From assembly GCF_001468125.1 (NCBI RefSeq), contig NZ_LNYT01000007.1:49125-113124 (forward strand): a stretch of DNA of 64,000 bases, in the 5' to 3' direction. The notes beneath the pieces were generated by a model that was given only the letters and a program-made list of their open reading frames with translations, made no database searches and was not told the DNA's origin. Numbering within the stretch: the first letter of the stretch is position 1; every line of letters starts with the position of its first letter. The position numbers and the translations under genes were made by a program. Of the stretch, positions 1-7,742 are shown one piece after another. Source of the stretch: Legionella rubrilucens. Lineage in GTDB: Bacteria; Pseudomonadota; Gammaproteobacteria; Legionellales; Legionellaceae.

Positions 1-770
1 AAAGGCTGCGTCTTTGGATATTGGATGCCTAAAAAATGAAAGCCCCTATCGATGGAGCCGATACGCGTTTTTTTACCGGACAAGCGCAGACGCCTTTCCT
101 GCAACACCTGCATGAGACGCTGCTTACATCGATTGAGACTGCGCTGGGTTTGGCATAGGATAGGATATCATCCTGATACCGAAAGTAAGCCACATCCATT
201 TCATTGAATGCGTCATCTAACGGCTTGAGATAAAGTGCACTAAAAAATTGGGATAAAGGGCCGCGTAACGCAATGCCTGTACTGGATTCTTATAACCTCT
301 TGGTGTTTCAATTGGATTGACTATAATGCGTTCCAACATCAAATTCAGTTTAGGATCATGGTAATGCGACTTAATATCCGCGCGAATAAGGTACTTTGGC
401 TTCTTCTCTTCCAGAACTTTTTTCACTTGCTCTGTTGCATACTTTACCCCGCTTGGACCATGAAGGTGATAACAATTAGGGTTCATGACAAAAGGAAATG
501 TGGGCTTTAACTGGTGCAGCAAAACATGTTGCAGAATACGGTCAGAAAGATGGAGTTGGTCAATCATTTCGTCTGGAAAATAACAACGCTTAAGAAATCG
601 TGGTGTATGACTACCATCGATAAGGGCATGAACTCAACTAACCAATCATCTAATTCTCGCGCTAAAAAATGAATGTCATGGTTATGGTGGGCTTGATGTT
701 TTTGTTTATGGATCTTGGCAAACAGTTTCCGGCCTATATCCAGCATTGAAGTCAAATCCCAGCGTTTCAT
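1..770 (-). pseudogene. Decayed reverse transcriptase (partial at window edge)
   Basis: Three reading-frame pieces on the minus strand together spell a retron/group-II-like reverse transcriptase. The first piece starts at 770. Around 600 the frame changes and continues with text typical of such enzymes (RFLKRCYFPDEMIDQLHLSD). The second piece (to about 250) holds the motif-A region IRADIKS. A further shift gives ALRGPLSQFFSALYLKPL and the catalytic YQDD box at about 165-190. A last shift near 160 restores GFHFLGIQYP up to the window edge. Motif A runs abruptly into HYHDPKL, suggesting an internal deletion as well. With at least three frameshifts it cannot make an active enzyme. The exact reverse-transcriptase class is not decided, and no msr/msd-like or intron RNA was recognised. 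Confidence 0.75.
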
Positions 771-917
771 ACTTTCTATCCTTGCTTAATCCAGGAATCC
801 ATTCATCTGTTTTTATTACATGAAACAGCCAATAACGAGCACTCTCACTTGACTGCCAAACCAAGTGTTATATCATCGCCATTTTAAAACGGATTTGTAG
901 TAATTGATATAGCTGAA

Positions 918-2189
918 GTGATTGCTGTAAATGGTGATGAATTAGTGTTGCAAGTACGGGTTAAACTTGATGGTTCCATGCTGAATATGGAGGAGGCCAT
1001 TCAATCCGCAGTCAATGAAATGGGACGTCTTGCAACAGCAGAGGCATTAAAGCGGTTTGATACAACTGGGGCACCTGTTCAAATAGGTAATGTTCGGATG
1101 ACAAGCAAAGGGAAAGTCCGAAAATGTTATGAAACACCTTATGGTGCTGTCCATTTGGAGCGTTACGTTTATCAAACCTCATCTGGAGGAAAAACCTACT
1201 GTCCTTTAGATGAACGAGCACGAACTATTATCAGTTCAACGCCACGATTTGCCAAGCAAGTTTCTAGCAAATACGCACAACTCAGTGCACAAGAAGTCAT
1301 GGACGATTTTAAAACCAATCATGGTCGTCCAGTAGCCCGTTCTTTTCTACAAAATATTGTGAATGTGGTGGGCTCAATCGCTCAAGCTATGGAAGCAGAC
1401 TGGATGTATGAAACGCCCAAACTAGATGAGGTTACCACGGTATCTGTGAGTCTTGATGGCACTTGTGTGCTCATGGTCAATGAAGGTTGGCGAGAAGCCA
1501 TGACAGGAACAATTACCTTATACAATAAGACTGGAGAACGGTTGCATACTATTTATTTAGGGGCAGCTCCAGAATATGGCAAGGCGAACTTTTTGGAACG
1601 TCTTGAGCGAGAGGTGTACCGCATTAAATTACAATACCCTAATGCAACCTATGTGGGTATTGCTGATGGTGCACGAGTGAATTGGGATTTTTTAGAGCGC
1701 CATACCCAATACCAGGTTCTCGATTTTTTTCATGCAACCGAATATCTTGCAGCAGCTTCTCATGCCATGCACCCAATCGATACTTCACTGCGGAAACTTT
1801 GGCTCGAGTTAGCCTGTCACCGATTAAAACATGAGCTTAATGCAGCCTCCCAATTGCTTAGTGAAATGAGCAATATGCTACCCAATAGACAAAAACAGAG
1901 GCTTGTTGACAAACTAAAAAGTGCAATTACCTATTTTAAAAATCAAAGGCAACGAATGGATTATAACTTTTATCAAATGAACAATTTGCCCATTGGCTCG
2001 GGGGCTACCGAAGCAGCTTGCAAGACTCTTATTAAACAGCGCCTCTGCCAATCAGGAATGAAGTGGAAAAATCAGGGTATTTCGATGGTTCTGCATTTAA
2101 GAGCGTTGATATCAACCAAAGGTCGGTGGGAACAATTTTGGGAGCATATTAATCAAGCAAGTTTAATCGGTCTGGCAGAAATTTGCTAG
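918..2189 (+). CDS. ISKra4-type IS transposase
   Basis: This 423-residue protein starts at a GTG and appears intact. It carries an N-terminal zinc-ribbon/HTH-like part followed by an RNase H-like catalytic core: the strand with VSVSLDGT (first acidic residue), GIADGARVNWDFL (second) and the C-terminal block LPIGSGATEAACKTLIKQRL, with a glutamate, that typifies ISKra4-like transposases. It would cut and paste its own element. I could not recognise matching terminal inverted repeats in 780-917 and 2190-2460, so the ends of the element are not assigned. It sits next to the dead reverse transcriptase and just before other rearranged genes, fitting a recombination-prone end of the island. Confidence 0.85.
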   Translation: MIAVNGDELVLQVRVKLDGSMLNMEEAIQSAVNEMGRLATAEALKRFDTTGAPVQIGNVRMTSKGKVRKCYETPYGAVHLERYVYQTSSGGKTYCPLDERARTIISSTPRFAKQVSSKYAQLSAQEVMDDFKTNHGRPVARSFLQNIVNVVGSIAQAMEADWMYETPKLDEVTTVSVSLDGTCVLMVNEGWREAMTGTITLYNKTGERLHTIYLGAAPEYGKANFLERLEREVYRIKLQYPNATYVGIADGARVNWDFLERHTQYQVLDFFHATEYLAAASHAMHPIDTSLRKLWLELACHRLKHELNAASQLLSEMSNMLPNRQKQRLVDKLKSAITYFKNQRQRMDYNFYQMNNLPIGSGATEAACKTLIKQRLCQSGMKWKNQGISMVLHLRALISTKGRWEQFWEHINQASLIGLAEIC

Positions 2190-2307
2190 TTATTTATAAG
2201 AAGCAAACAGTACATTAATTCGAGGTCATACTCTAGCTATCATTCAATTAATTCAATAAAAGGGAAAAATTTTTCTTTTGTACACTAAATGTTTTTAAGA
2301 GTTTTGA

Positions 2308-2345
2308 TTGAGGATATCTCAAGGTATTTTAATTGAGTTTCTCAA
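2308..2345. promoter_or_regulatory. Two tandem inverted repeats, possible operator
   Basis: TTGAG-N5-CTCAA at 2308-2322 is followed by TTGAG-N3-CTCAA at 2333-2345, with centres about 24 bases apart. They sit between the transposase stop and the promoter-like sequence of the small lipoprotein gene. The repeated half-site suggests a dimeric regulator, but none is identified and chance occurrence is possible. Confidence 0.3.
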
Positions 2346-2391
2346 AGGTTATTCCTAGCTAACTGTCTGTCAAAGCATAGAACACTTTGTT

Positions 2392-2421
2392 TTGACTTAT
2401 CCATACCAAAGAGTCTATATT
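2392..2421 (+). promoter_or_regulatory. Sigma-70-like promoter for small lipoprotein gene
   Basis: TTGACT at 2392-2397, an 18-base spacer, and TATATT at 2416-2421 match a vegetative promoter. The predicted start would give a leader of roughly 30 bases before the ATG at 2460. Confidence 0.5.
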
Positions 2422-2459
2422 GTAATTATTTCCCTTTAAAATCAAGGATGGAAATCATC

Positions 2460-2606
2460 ATGAAACAAAGTCATTGGATGGTTTTGGCATGTTGTTTAAT
2501 CCTTACTGCGTGCATGAGCAGCGGCACTAGCAGTAAGTACACTAAAAGTTTGGAAGAGCATGTTGCTCAAGGCCATGTTGGTCATGGTGGCGGTGGTGGT
2601 CGCTAA
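2460..2606 (+). CDS. Small Gly/His-tailed lipoprotein
   Basis: A 48-residue protein whose ATG follows an AAGGATGG Shine-Dalgarno-like stretch. A hydrophobic signal segment ends in LILTAC, a lipobox with the lipidated cysteine near residue 18, so it should be membrane-anchored in the periplasm or outer membrane. The mature peptide is tiny and finishes with a His/Gly run (HVGHGGGGGR). The same plan recurs in this window at 7485-7658 and, more loosely, at 39024-39176. Function is unknown. The metal-resistance neighbourhood and histidines suggest metal binding, which is inference. Confidence 0.65.
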   Translation: MKQSHWMVLACCLILTACMSSGTSSKYTKSLEEHVAQGHVGHGGGGGR

Positions 2607-2726
2607 CACTAAAATCTTTTACTCAATCCTAAAGGGGTGCATGAGCGCTCACTCTATTAAATAAGAACTATTTGGGCACTAAAAATTGAGATAAAATGAT
2701 GCGCACCAAATCATAATGGATGGTGA

Positions 2727-3296
2727 ATGCAAAGGATGGCTGTCATGGCAGAACAATGGCACGAAAAATCACCTGCAGATATGGCATTGTTGTTTGAAAC
2801 TGACTTATCTTTAGGACTATCTGAGAAAGAAGCGGAGCAGCGGTTAAAAGAAGTAGGATCCAACCTGCTGAGTCAACAGAAAAAAACGTTTCCTTTCCTC
2901 ATTTTTTTGCAGCAATTTGGAAGTGTGGTCACCTGGGTGCTTTTAGGTGCTGTTGTTGTGTCTTTTTTGTTGGATGAAAAAGCGGATGCCATTGCCATTT
3001 TGGCTATTGTCATTTTAAATGCCATCATTGGATTCGTATTAGAATACCGCGCTGATCGTGCCATGCTTGCCCTACAACAAATGGCAGCACCCAAAGCCAC
3101 CGTATTGCGCGATGGTCATGCTAAAATAATTGTTGCATCTGATGCCGTCCCCGGTGATATTATTCTTTTTGAAAGCGGCGATTTAATTGTCGCAGACGCT
3201 CGTCTTTTTGAATTGTCCGCACTTAAGATCAATGAGGCACCACTCACGGGAGAATCCCTACCGCGGCTTTCTGTTGCTTTATGTATTAGGTTATAA
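2727..3296 (+). pseudogene. Truncated P-type cation ATPase, N-terminal fragment
   Basis: The first about 180 codons match the start of a PacL/H+-ATPase-like P-type pump: a cation-ATPase N-terminal domain (LSEKEAEQRLKEVGSN), two membrane helices, and the actuator domain up to the LTGES loop. The protein text then stops making sense at about 3260 and terminates at 3296. The phosphorylation DKTGT motif, nucleotide domain and remaining helices are gone. At the same point a different gene's C-terminus begins in another frame, so a deletion has fused two genes. ATGs at 2727, 2733 and 2742 are alternative starts. No function is expected. Confidence 0.85.
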
Positions 3297-3666
3297 CATG
3301 AGCATTGCGGTCTGGGCAGGGATGATTGCGCTCGCAGGCGTTGCGGCCGAAACCAGTGCCGTGATGTTTGCCTACCTCGATTCCGATTACACTGCGCAAA
3401 AAGAAAAGGGATTACTCAATACGTTGCCGGATTTGATTCAAATGGTGCGAGAATGTGCGGTATCGCGTATTCGACCTATGGTCATGGCGGGTCTTGCCAA
3501 TATCTTGGGGCTGCTCTCTGTGATGTGGGCTACAGGGATTGGGGCTGACGTCATGAAACCTATGGTGGGTGGCGTTTTTTCAGCGCTCTTGCTGACCTTA
3601 ATTGTGATTCCCGTGGTGTATGTGATGTGGCGGAATCAGGTGGATTTGAAAACCAAGGAAGTCTAA
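3262..3666 (+). pseudogene. CusA/CzcA-type RND pump, C-terminal remnant
   Basis: From the CCGCGG at 3261-3266 onward, reading RGFLLLYVLGYN, the sequence matches the last about 135 residues of heavy-metal RND permeases: the helix with AGMIALAGVAAETSAVM, the RIRPMVMAG segment and the final helices ending VIPVVYVMWR. The stop is at 3666. The rest of this about 1050-residue protein is missing and has been replaced by the P-type ATPase start. It is clearly distinct from the intact RND permease at 13772-16987, so the island once carried, or recombined with, a second RND system. Confidence 0.85.
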
Positions 3667-3676
3667 CGGAGGCACA

Positions 3677-5038
3677 ATGAAATTAACTTTTTTAGGGGCA
3701 ACCCAGACGGTGACTGGTTCAAAATATCTTTTGACGGTGGATTCTAAAAAAATCCTTATTGATTGCGGTCTTTTTCAAGGTTATAAAGAATTGCGCTTAC
3801 GCAATTGGGATCCCTTGCCTATTAACCCACGTGATATTGATGCGGTCATTCTCACTCATGCACACATTGACCACACGGGCTATCTGCCCTTGCTCATCAA
3901 AAAGGGATTTCAAGGCAAAATTTATGCTACACCGGGCACCAAGGCATTATGCGCTATTTTATTGCCAGATAGTGGACATTTGCAGGAGGAAGAAGCCCGA
4001 CTGGCCAATCAATATGGGTTTTCCAAGCATAAGCCAGCTCTTCCTCTTTATACTGAAAAAGAGGCAAGAGAGGCCTTAAATTATTTTGAGACGATTGATT
4101 TTGATACACCACACCAATTATTCAGTGAATTGAATTTTGAGTTTCATCGTGCCGGTCACATCGTAGGTGCCGCCATGGTAAAAATAAAAACCAAGAAGGG
4201 CTCGATTTTATTTACCGGAGACCTAGGCCGTCCTTACGATCCCGTCATGAAAGCCCCCACCATCATTCAAGAAGTGGATTATCTGGTGATGGAATCCACA
4301 TACGGAGACCGATTGCATGGGGTCACCGATCCCTTACCCCAACTTGGCCAAGTGATTAATGAAACCATCAACCGAGGCGGCTCAGTTGTGATTCCTGCTT
4401 TTGCAGTGGGACGTGCGCAAAGTATTCTTTATTTTATTTATGAACTGAAACGAACAGGGGAAATTCCCAAAGACATTCCAGTGGTTTTAGACAGTCCTAT
4501 GGCGATTGATGCTACTCATTTGTTGTGTACTTATAAAGACGATCATCATTTAACTGAGGAACAATGTCGCGGGTTATGTCAGGCGGCCACCTATGTTCAT
4601 ACGCCTGAGGAATCCAAGGAGATTGACCGCCATAAAATGCCGCAAATCATCCTCTCTGCCAGTGGCATGGCTCAAGGAGGTCGCATTGTGCATCATTTGA
4701 AAGCGTTTGCCCCGGACTCTAAAAGCACCTTGTTGTTTACTGGTTTTCAGGCGGGGGGTACGCGTGGAGCCAGGATTGTCAATGGGGAGAAGGAAGTCAA
4801 AATTCATGGAGGTTTTGTTCCTATACGCGCCAAGGTCGTGGTCATGAGCAGTACGTCGGCTCATGCGGATTATCAAGAACTGTTAGGCTGGCTGAAGCAC
4901 TTTATTCGACCGCCTAAAAAAATCTTTATCACTCATGGTGAGCACCACTCTGCTCAAGCATTAAAAGAAAAGATTGAGCAACAATTTGGTTTTTCATGCA
5001 CCATTCCTTCTTATCTGCAAACGGAGGATTTGTCGTGA
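3677..5038 (+). CDS. Metallo-beta-lactamase-fold beta-CASP ribonuclease
   Basis: A 453-residue protein with a strong ribosome site (ACGGAGG) eight bases before ATG. It has the metallo-beta-lactamase zinc motif THAHIDHTG near residue 58, the later histidine in AGHIVGAAM and the aspartate in FTGDLGR. A beta-CASP insert (ESTYGDR, IPAFAVGRAQ) and a C-terminal RMMBL segment (SAHADYQELLGWL, then FITHGE) follow. Members of this family are cytosolic zinc-dependent RNA endo- or exonucleases related to RNase J and CPSF73. The gene is translationally coupled by GTGA to the phosphorylase downstream, which suggests the released nucleotides or the RNA products feed that enzyme; that link is inference. Confidence 0.9.
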   Translation: MKLTFLGATQTVTGSKYLLTVDSKKILIDCGLFQGYKELRLRNWDPLPINPRDIDAVILTHAHIDHTGYLPLLIKKGFQGKIYATPGTKALCAILLPDSGHLQEEEARLANQYGFSKHKPALPLYTEKEAREALNYFETIDFDTPHQLFSELNFEFHRAGHIVGAAMVKIKTKKGSILFTGDLGRPYDPVMKAPTIIQEVDYLVMESTYGDRLHGVTDPLPQLGQVINETINRGGSVVIPAFAVGRAQSILYFIYELKRTGEIPKDIPVVLDSPMAIDATHLLCTYKDDHHLTEEQCRGLCQAATYVHTPEESKEIDRHKMPQIILSASGMAQGGRIVHHLKAFAPDSKSTLLFTGFQAGGTRGARIVNGEKEVKIHGGFVPIRAKVVVMSSTSAHADYQELLGWLKHFIRPPKKIFITHGEHHSAQALKEKIEQQFGFSCTIPSYLQTEDLS

Positions 5039-6549
5039 GTCATGAGACGGGTCATGTGCTTTGTTTAAAGTATTTAGGGATTAAAACCTATCATGAAGCC
5101 ATTATTTACATGCGAGAGGATTGTCATGTTTGTCATTCGGAAGGGTTTGAAGTACAAACACGTATTCAAGTGAGCTTAGGTAGCCGCTCTATTATGGCCA
5201 CCCTCAATGTCGTGACTTCAGAGCTTTTAAAGCCAGGTGAGGCCAGTTTGTCCAATTATGCTTGGGATTCTTTAAAGGCTAAAGAAGGCGATGAAATTCA
5301 ACTCTCTCATCCTAAACCGTTGGAATCATTAAGCTTCGTGCATACCAAGATTTATGGCAATGAACTGTCTTATGAGCAACTCAAAGGGATTGTGGATGAT
5401 GTGTTAAGTGGTCGACTGTCTGATGTGCAAATTGCTGCTTTTTTAGCGGCAAGTAGCGCAGGACATCTCACAAAAAATGAAATCATGAGACTCACGCAAG
5501 TCATGATAGACAGTGGTGATCGCTTATCCTGGTCTTCGCCGCTTGTGATGGACAAGCATTGCGTGGGCGGATTGCCTGGAAATCGCACGACCCTGATTGT
5601 GGTGCCTATCGTCGCGGCTTTTGGGTTAATCATCCCCAAAACGTCCTCCCGCGCGATTACCTCTCCTGCAGGAACCGCCGATACGATGGAAACTTTAGCG
5701 CCAGTCCATTTAAGCCCAAAGGCCATGCGTCACGTAGTTGAAAAAGAAAACGGCTGCATTGTGTGGGGTGGTGCTGTGAGTTTAAGCCCAGCCGATGATG
5801 TGCTGATTCGTGTGGAACGAGCCTTGGATTTGGATAGCGAAGGACAATTAGTCGCCTCGATTCTTTCTAAAAAAATTGCAACGGGCGCCACGCATGCGCT
5901 CATTGATATCCCGGTAGGACCTACTGCCAAAGTCAGGGATAAGCCTATGGCGTTACTTCTGAAACACTTGCTTGAGGACGTAGGACAACAGTTAGGGCTT
6001 GTGGTCCATACGATATTGACTGATGGGTCGCAACCGGTGGGAAACGGCATTGGTCCGTCGTTGGAAGCGCGTGATGTTCTTGCCGTGTTGCAAGGGTTGC
6101 CTGATGCCCCAAATGATTTACGTGAAAGAGCCTTGAGGGTAGCGGGTGCTCTTCTTGAATTGTCATCCAAAGTTCCAGAGGGCTTAGGCCAATCCGTAGC
6201 GCAACAAGTACTGGACAGTGGGCAAGCGTTTAAGAAATTTCAGGCCATTTGCGAGGCGCAAGGGGGGATGAAGGAATTGAAAACGGCACGCTTTACTCAT
6301 CCTGTTGTGGCTCCCAAAAGAGGGCAGATAGCTCTTATCGATAATCGAAAGCTTGCCAAAATAGCCAAGCTTGCTGGTGCGCCTAAGTCTCAATCAGCAG
6401 GAGTGGATTTGCATGTTCATATGGGTGCACAAGTTGAACAAGGCGAGCCTTTGTTTACCATTCATGCGGAGTCTTCAGGGGCGCTAAACTACGCCTGTGA
6501 TGTTTTGCGCGACAAACACGATGTCATTGTTTTAGGAGAACACTCTTGA
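5035..6549 (+). CDS. AMP/thymidine phosphorylase family enzyme
   Basis: I place the start at the GTG of 5035, overlapping the previous stop as GTGA and preceded by GGAGGA; an ATG at 4996 lacks a ribosome site. This gives 504 residues, the usual length of archaeal-type AMP phosphorylase, with an N-terminal extension ahead of the thymidine-phosphorylase core. The glycosyl-transferase signature is clear (VMDKHCVGGLPGNRTT, then KTSSRAITSPAGTADTMETL). Family members phosphorolyse NMPs to a free base and ribose 1,5-bisphosphate, or nucleosides to ribose-1-phosphate. Neither a RuBisCO nor a ribose-1,5-bisphosphate isomerase is in the window. It is followed with overlap by a PRPP synthetase gene, so products may return to PRPP. 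Substrate choice is inferred. Confidence 0.85.
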   Translation: MSHETGHVLCLKYLGIKTYHEAIIYMREDCHVCHSEGFEVQTRIQVSLGSRSIMATLNVVTSELLKPGEASLSNYAWDSLKAKEGDEIQLSHPKPLESLSFVHTKIYGNELSYEQLKGIVDDVLSGRLSDVQIAAFLAASSAGHLTKNEIMRLTQVMIDSGDRLSWSSPLVMDKHCVGGLPGNRTTLIVVPIVAAFGLIIPKTSSRAITSPAGTADTMETLAPVHLSPKAMRHVVEKENGCIVWGGAVSLSPADDVLIRVERALDLDSEGQLVASILSKKIATGATHALIDIPVGPTAKVRDKPMALLLKHLLEDVGQQLGLVVHTILTDGSQPVGNGIGPSLEARDVLAVLQGLPDAPNDLRERALRVAGALLELSSKVPEGLGQSVAQQVLDSGQAFKKFQAICEAQGGMKELKTARFTHPVVAPKRGQIALIDNRKLAKIAKLAGAPKSQSAGVDLHVHMGAQVEQGEPLFTIHAESSGALNYACDVLRDKHDVIVLGEHS

Positions 6550-7451
6550 AGCCATTATTATTTTCATTATTTGACTCCTCAGACATAGCGAGACGATTAC
6601 AAGAGACACTGCACGTGGACATGGGTGATGTGACGTTCCATCGTTTTCCAGACACGGAGTGGTACTTAAAAATTAATTCGGAGGTTAAACATCGCAATCT
6701 CATGATAGTGGATAGTTTAAACCAGCCTGATGAAAAAATACTGCCTTTGCTGTTTTTTGCCAAAACAGCTAAAGAATTGGGCGCTAAAAAAATCGGCTTG
6801 ATTGCTCCTTATCTTCCCTATCTACGCCAAGACAAGCGTTTTCATCCAGGTGAGGGAATTACCTCGCGTTATTTTGCCGAGATGTTATCCACCTCATTGG
6901 ATTGGTTGATGACAATTGATCCTCACTTGCATCGCTACCATTCTTTAGATGAAATCTACTCCATTCCTACCTTTGTCTTACATGCCACAACCCCTATTGC
7001 CGCATGGATTAAACAGCATGTTCCAAAGCCCTTGATTATTGGCCCTGATGTGGAAAGCGAGCAGTGGGTTTCTAGTATTGCAGAACAAGGTCCTTTTCCT
7101 TATGTGATTTTGGAGAAAGTTCGTCATGGCGATAAAGAGGTGGCTATTTCGGTACCCAATCTACTTAAGCTTGAATCGTCAACCCCCGTATTGGTGGATG
7201 ACATCATCTCCACCGCCAGAACTATGATAGAGACGGTGAAGCATTTACACCAAGCAGGAGTTAAGTCCATTGTTTGTATTGGGGTGCATGCGCTGTTTGC
7301 ACAAGACGCATACTCCCTATTATCAGGAATGGCAGGGGTGCAAGTCATTACGTGTAATACCATCCGTCATATCACCAATGCGATTGATGTCAGTGATTTG
7401 ATTGCGACGGATTTAGCACAATATAAGTTGGTAAAGACTTATAAAAAATAA
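6546..7451 (+). CDS. prs: Ribose-phosphate pyrophosphokinase (PRPP synthetase)
   Basis: A 301-residue enzyme that makes PRPP from ribose 5-phosphate and ATP. It begins at a TTG (6546) overlapping the phosphorylase stop, with AGGAG about nine bases upstream. Recognisable blocks are the divalent-metal/ATP segment YLPYLRQDKRFHPGE, the DPHLHR loop and the PRPP-binding loop LVDDIISTARTMIE. It is shorter and more divergent than the housekeeping enzyme of about 315 residues, so it is probably a second copy specific to this island. The overlaps with its neighbours suggest coupled translation of the nuclease-phosphorylase-PRPP trio. Confidence 0.85.
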   Translation: MKPLLFSLFDSSDIARRLQETLHVDMGDVTFHRFPDTEWYLKINSEVKHRNLMIVDSLNQPDEKILPLLFFAKTAKELGAKKIGLIAPYLPYLRQDKRFHPGEGITSRYFAEMLSTSLDWLMTIDPHLHRYHSLDEIYSIPTFVLHATTPIAAWIKQHVPKPLIIGPDVESEQWVSSIAEQGPFPYVILEKVRHGDKEVAISVPNLLKLESSTPVLVDDIISTARTMIETVKHLHQAGVKSIVCIGVHALFAQDAYSLLSGMAGVQVITCNTIRHITNAIDVSDLIATDLAQYKLVKTYKK

Positions 7452-7484
7452 GTTGGAACAGTTTTAATAGAGAAGGAGTATCAC

Positions 7485-7658
7485 ATGTCATTTTTTAAAG
7501 TAATCAGGATCATGATGGTGTTTATTGGGCTGGTTTTTGCGACTTCCTTTTTGAGCTCTTGTGATGGTGCGGTGAAACATAGTTCACAAGAGGCTGACGG
7601 CTATGGAGGACACAGCGCAGGCGGACATGGTGGTCATGGCGGCGGAGCTGGGCATTAA
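7485..7658 (+). CDS. Small Gly/His-rich lipoprotein
   Basis: A 57-residue protein with GAAGGAG seven bases before ATG. The signal segment ends in FLSSC, a lipobox with the cysteine near residue 26. The mature part is short and ends in a glycine/histidine run (GGHSAGGHGGHGGGAGH). It is the second member of the small family first seen at 2460-2606 and lies between the PRPP synthetase and the copper ATPase. A metal-buffering role in the periplasm is plausible but unproven. Confidence 0.7.
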   Translation: MSFFKVIRIMMVFIGLVFATSFLSSCDGAVKHSSQEADGYGGHSAGGHGGHGGGAGH

Positions 7659-7742
7659 GACCATTGGTTTTTAGTGGGTCTCCAGAGGCTTTAGTGCTGG
7701 GTAGACAGGGTAATCAGTGAAAACAATATAAAGAGGTGACCG

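Noticed and set aside
780-2460. Terminal inverted repeats of the ISKra4-type element
   Set aside because: I compared both flanks by eye and found no convincing matching ends.
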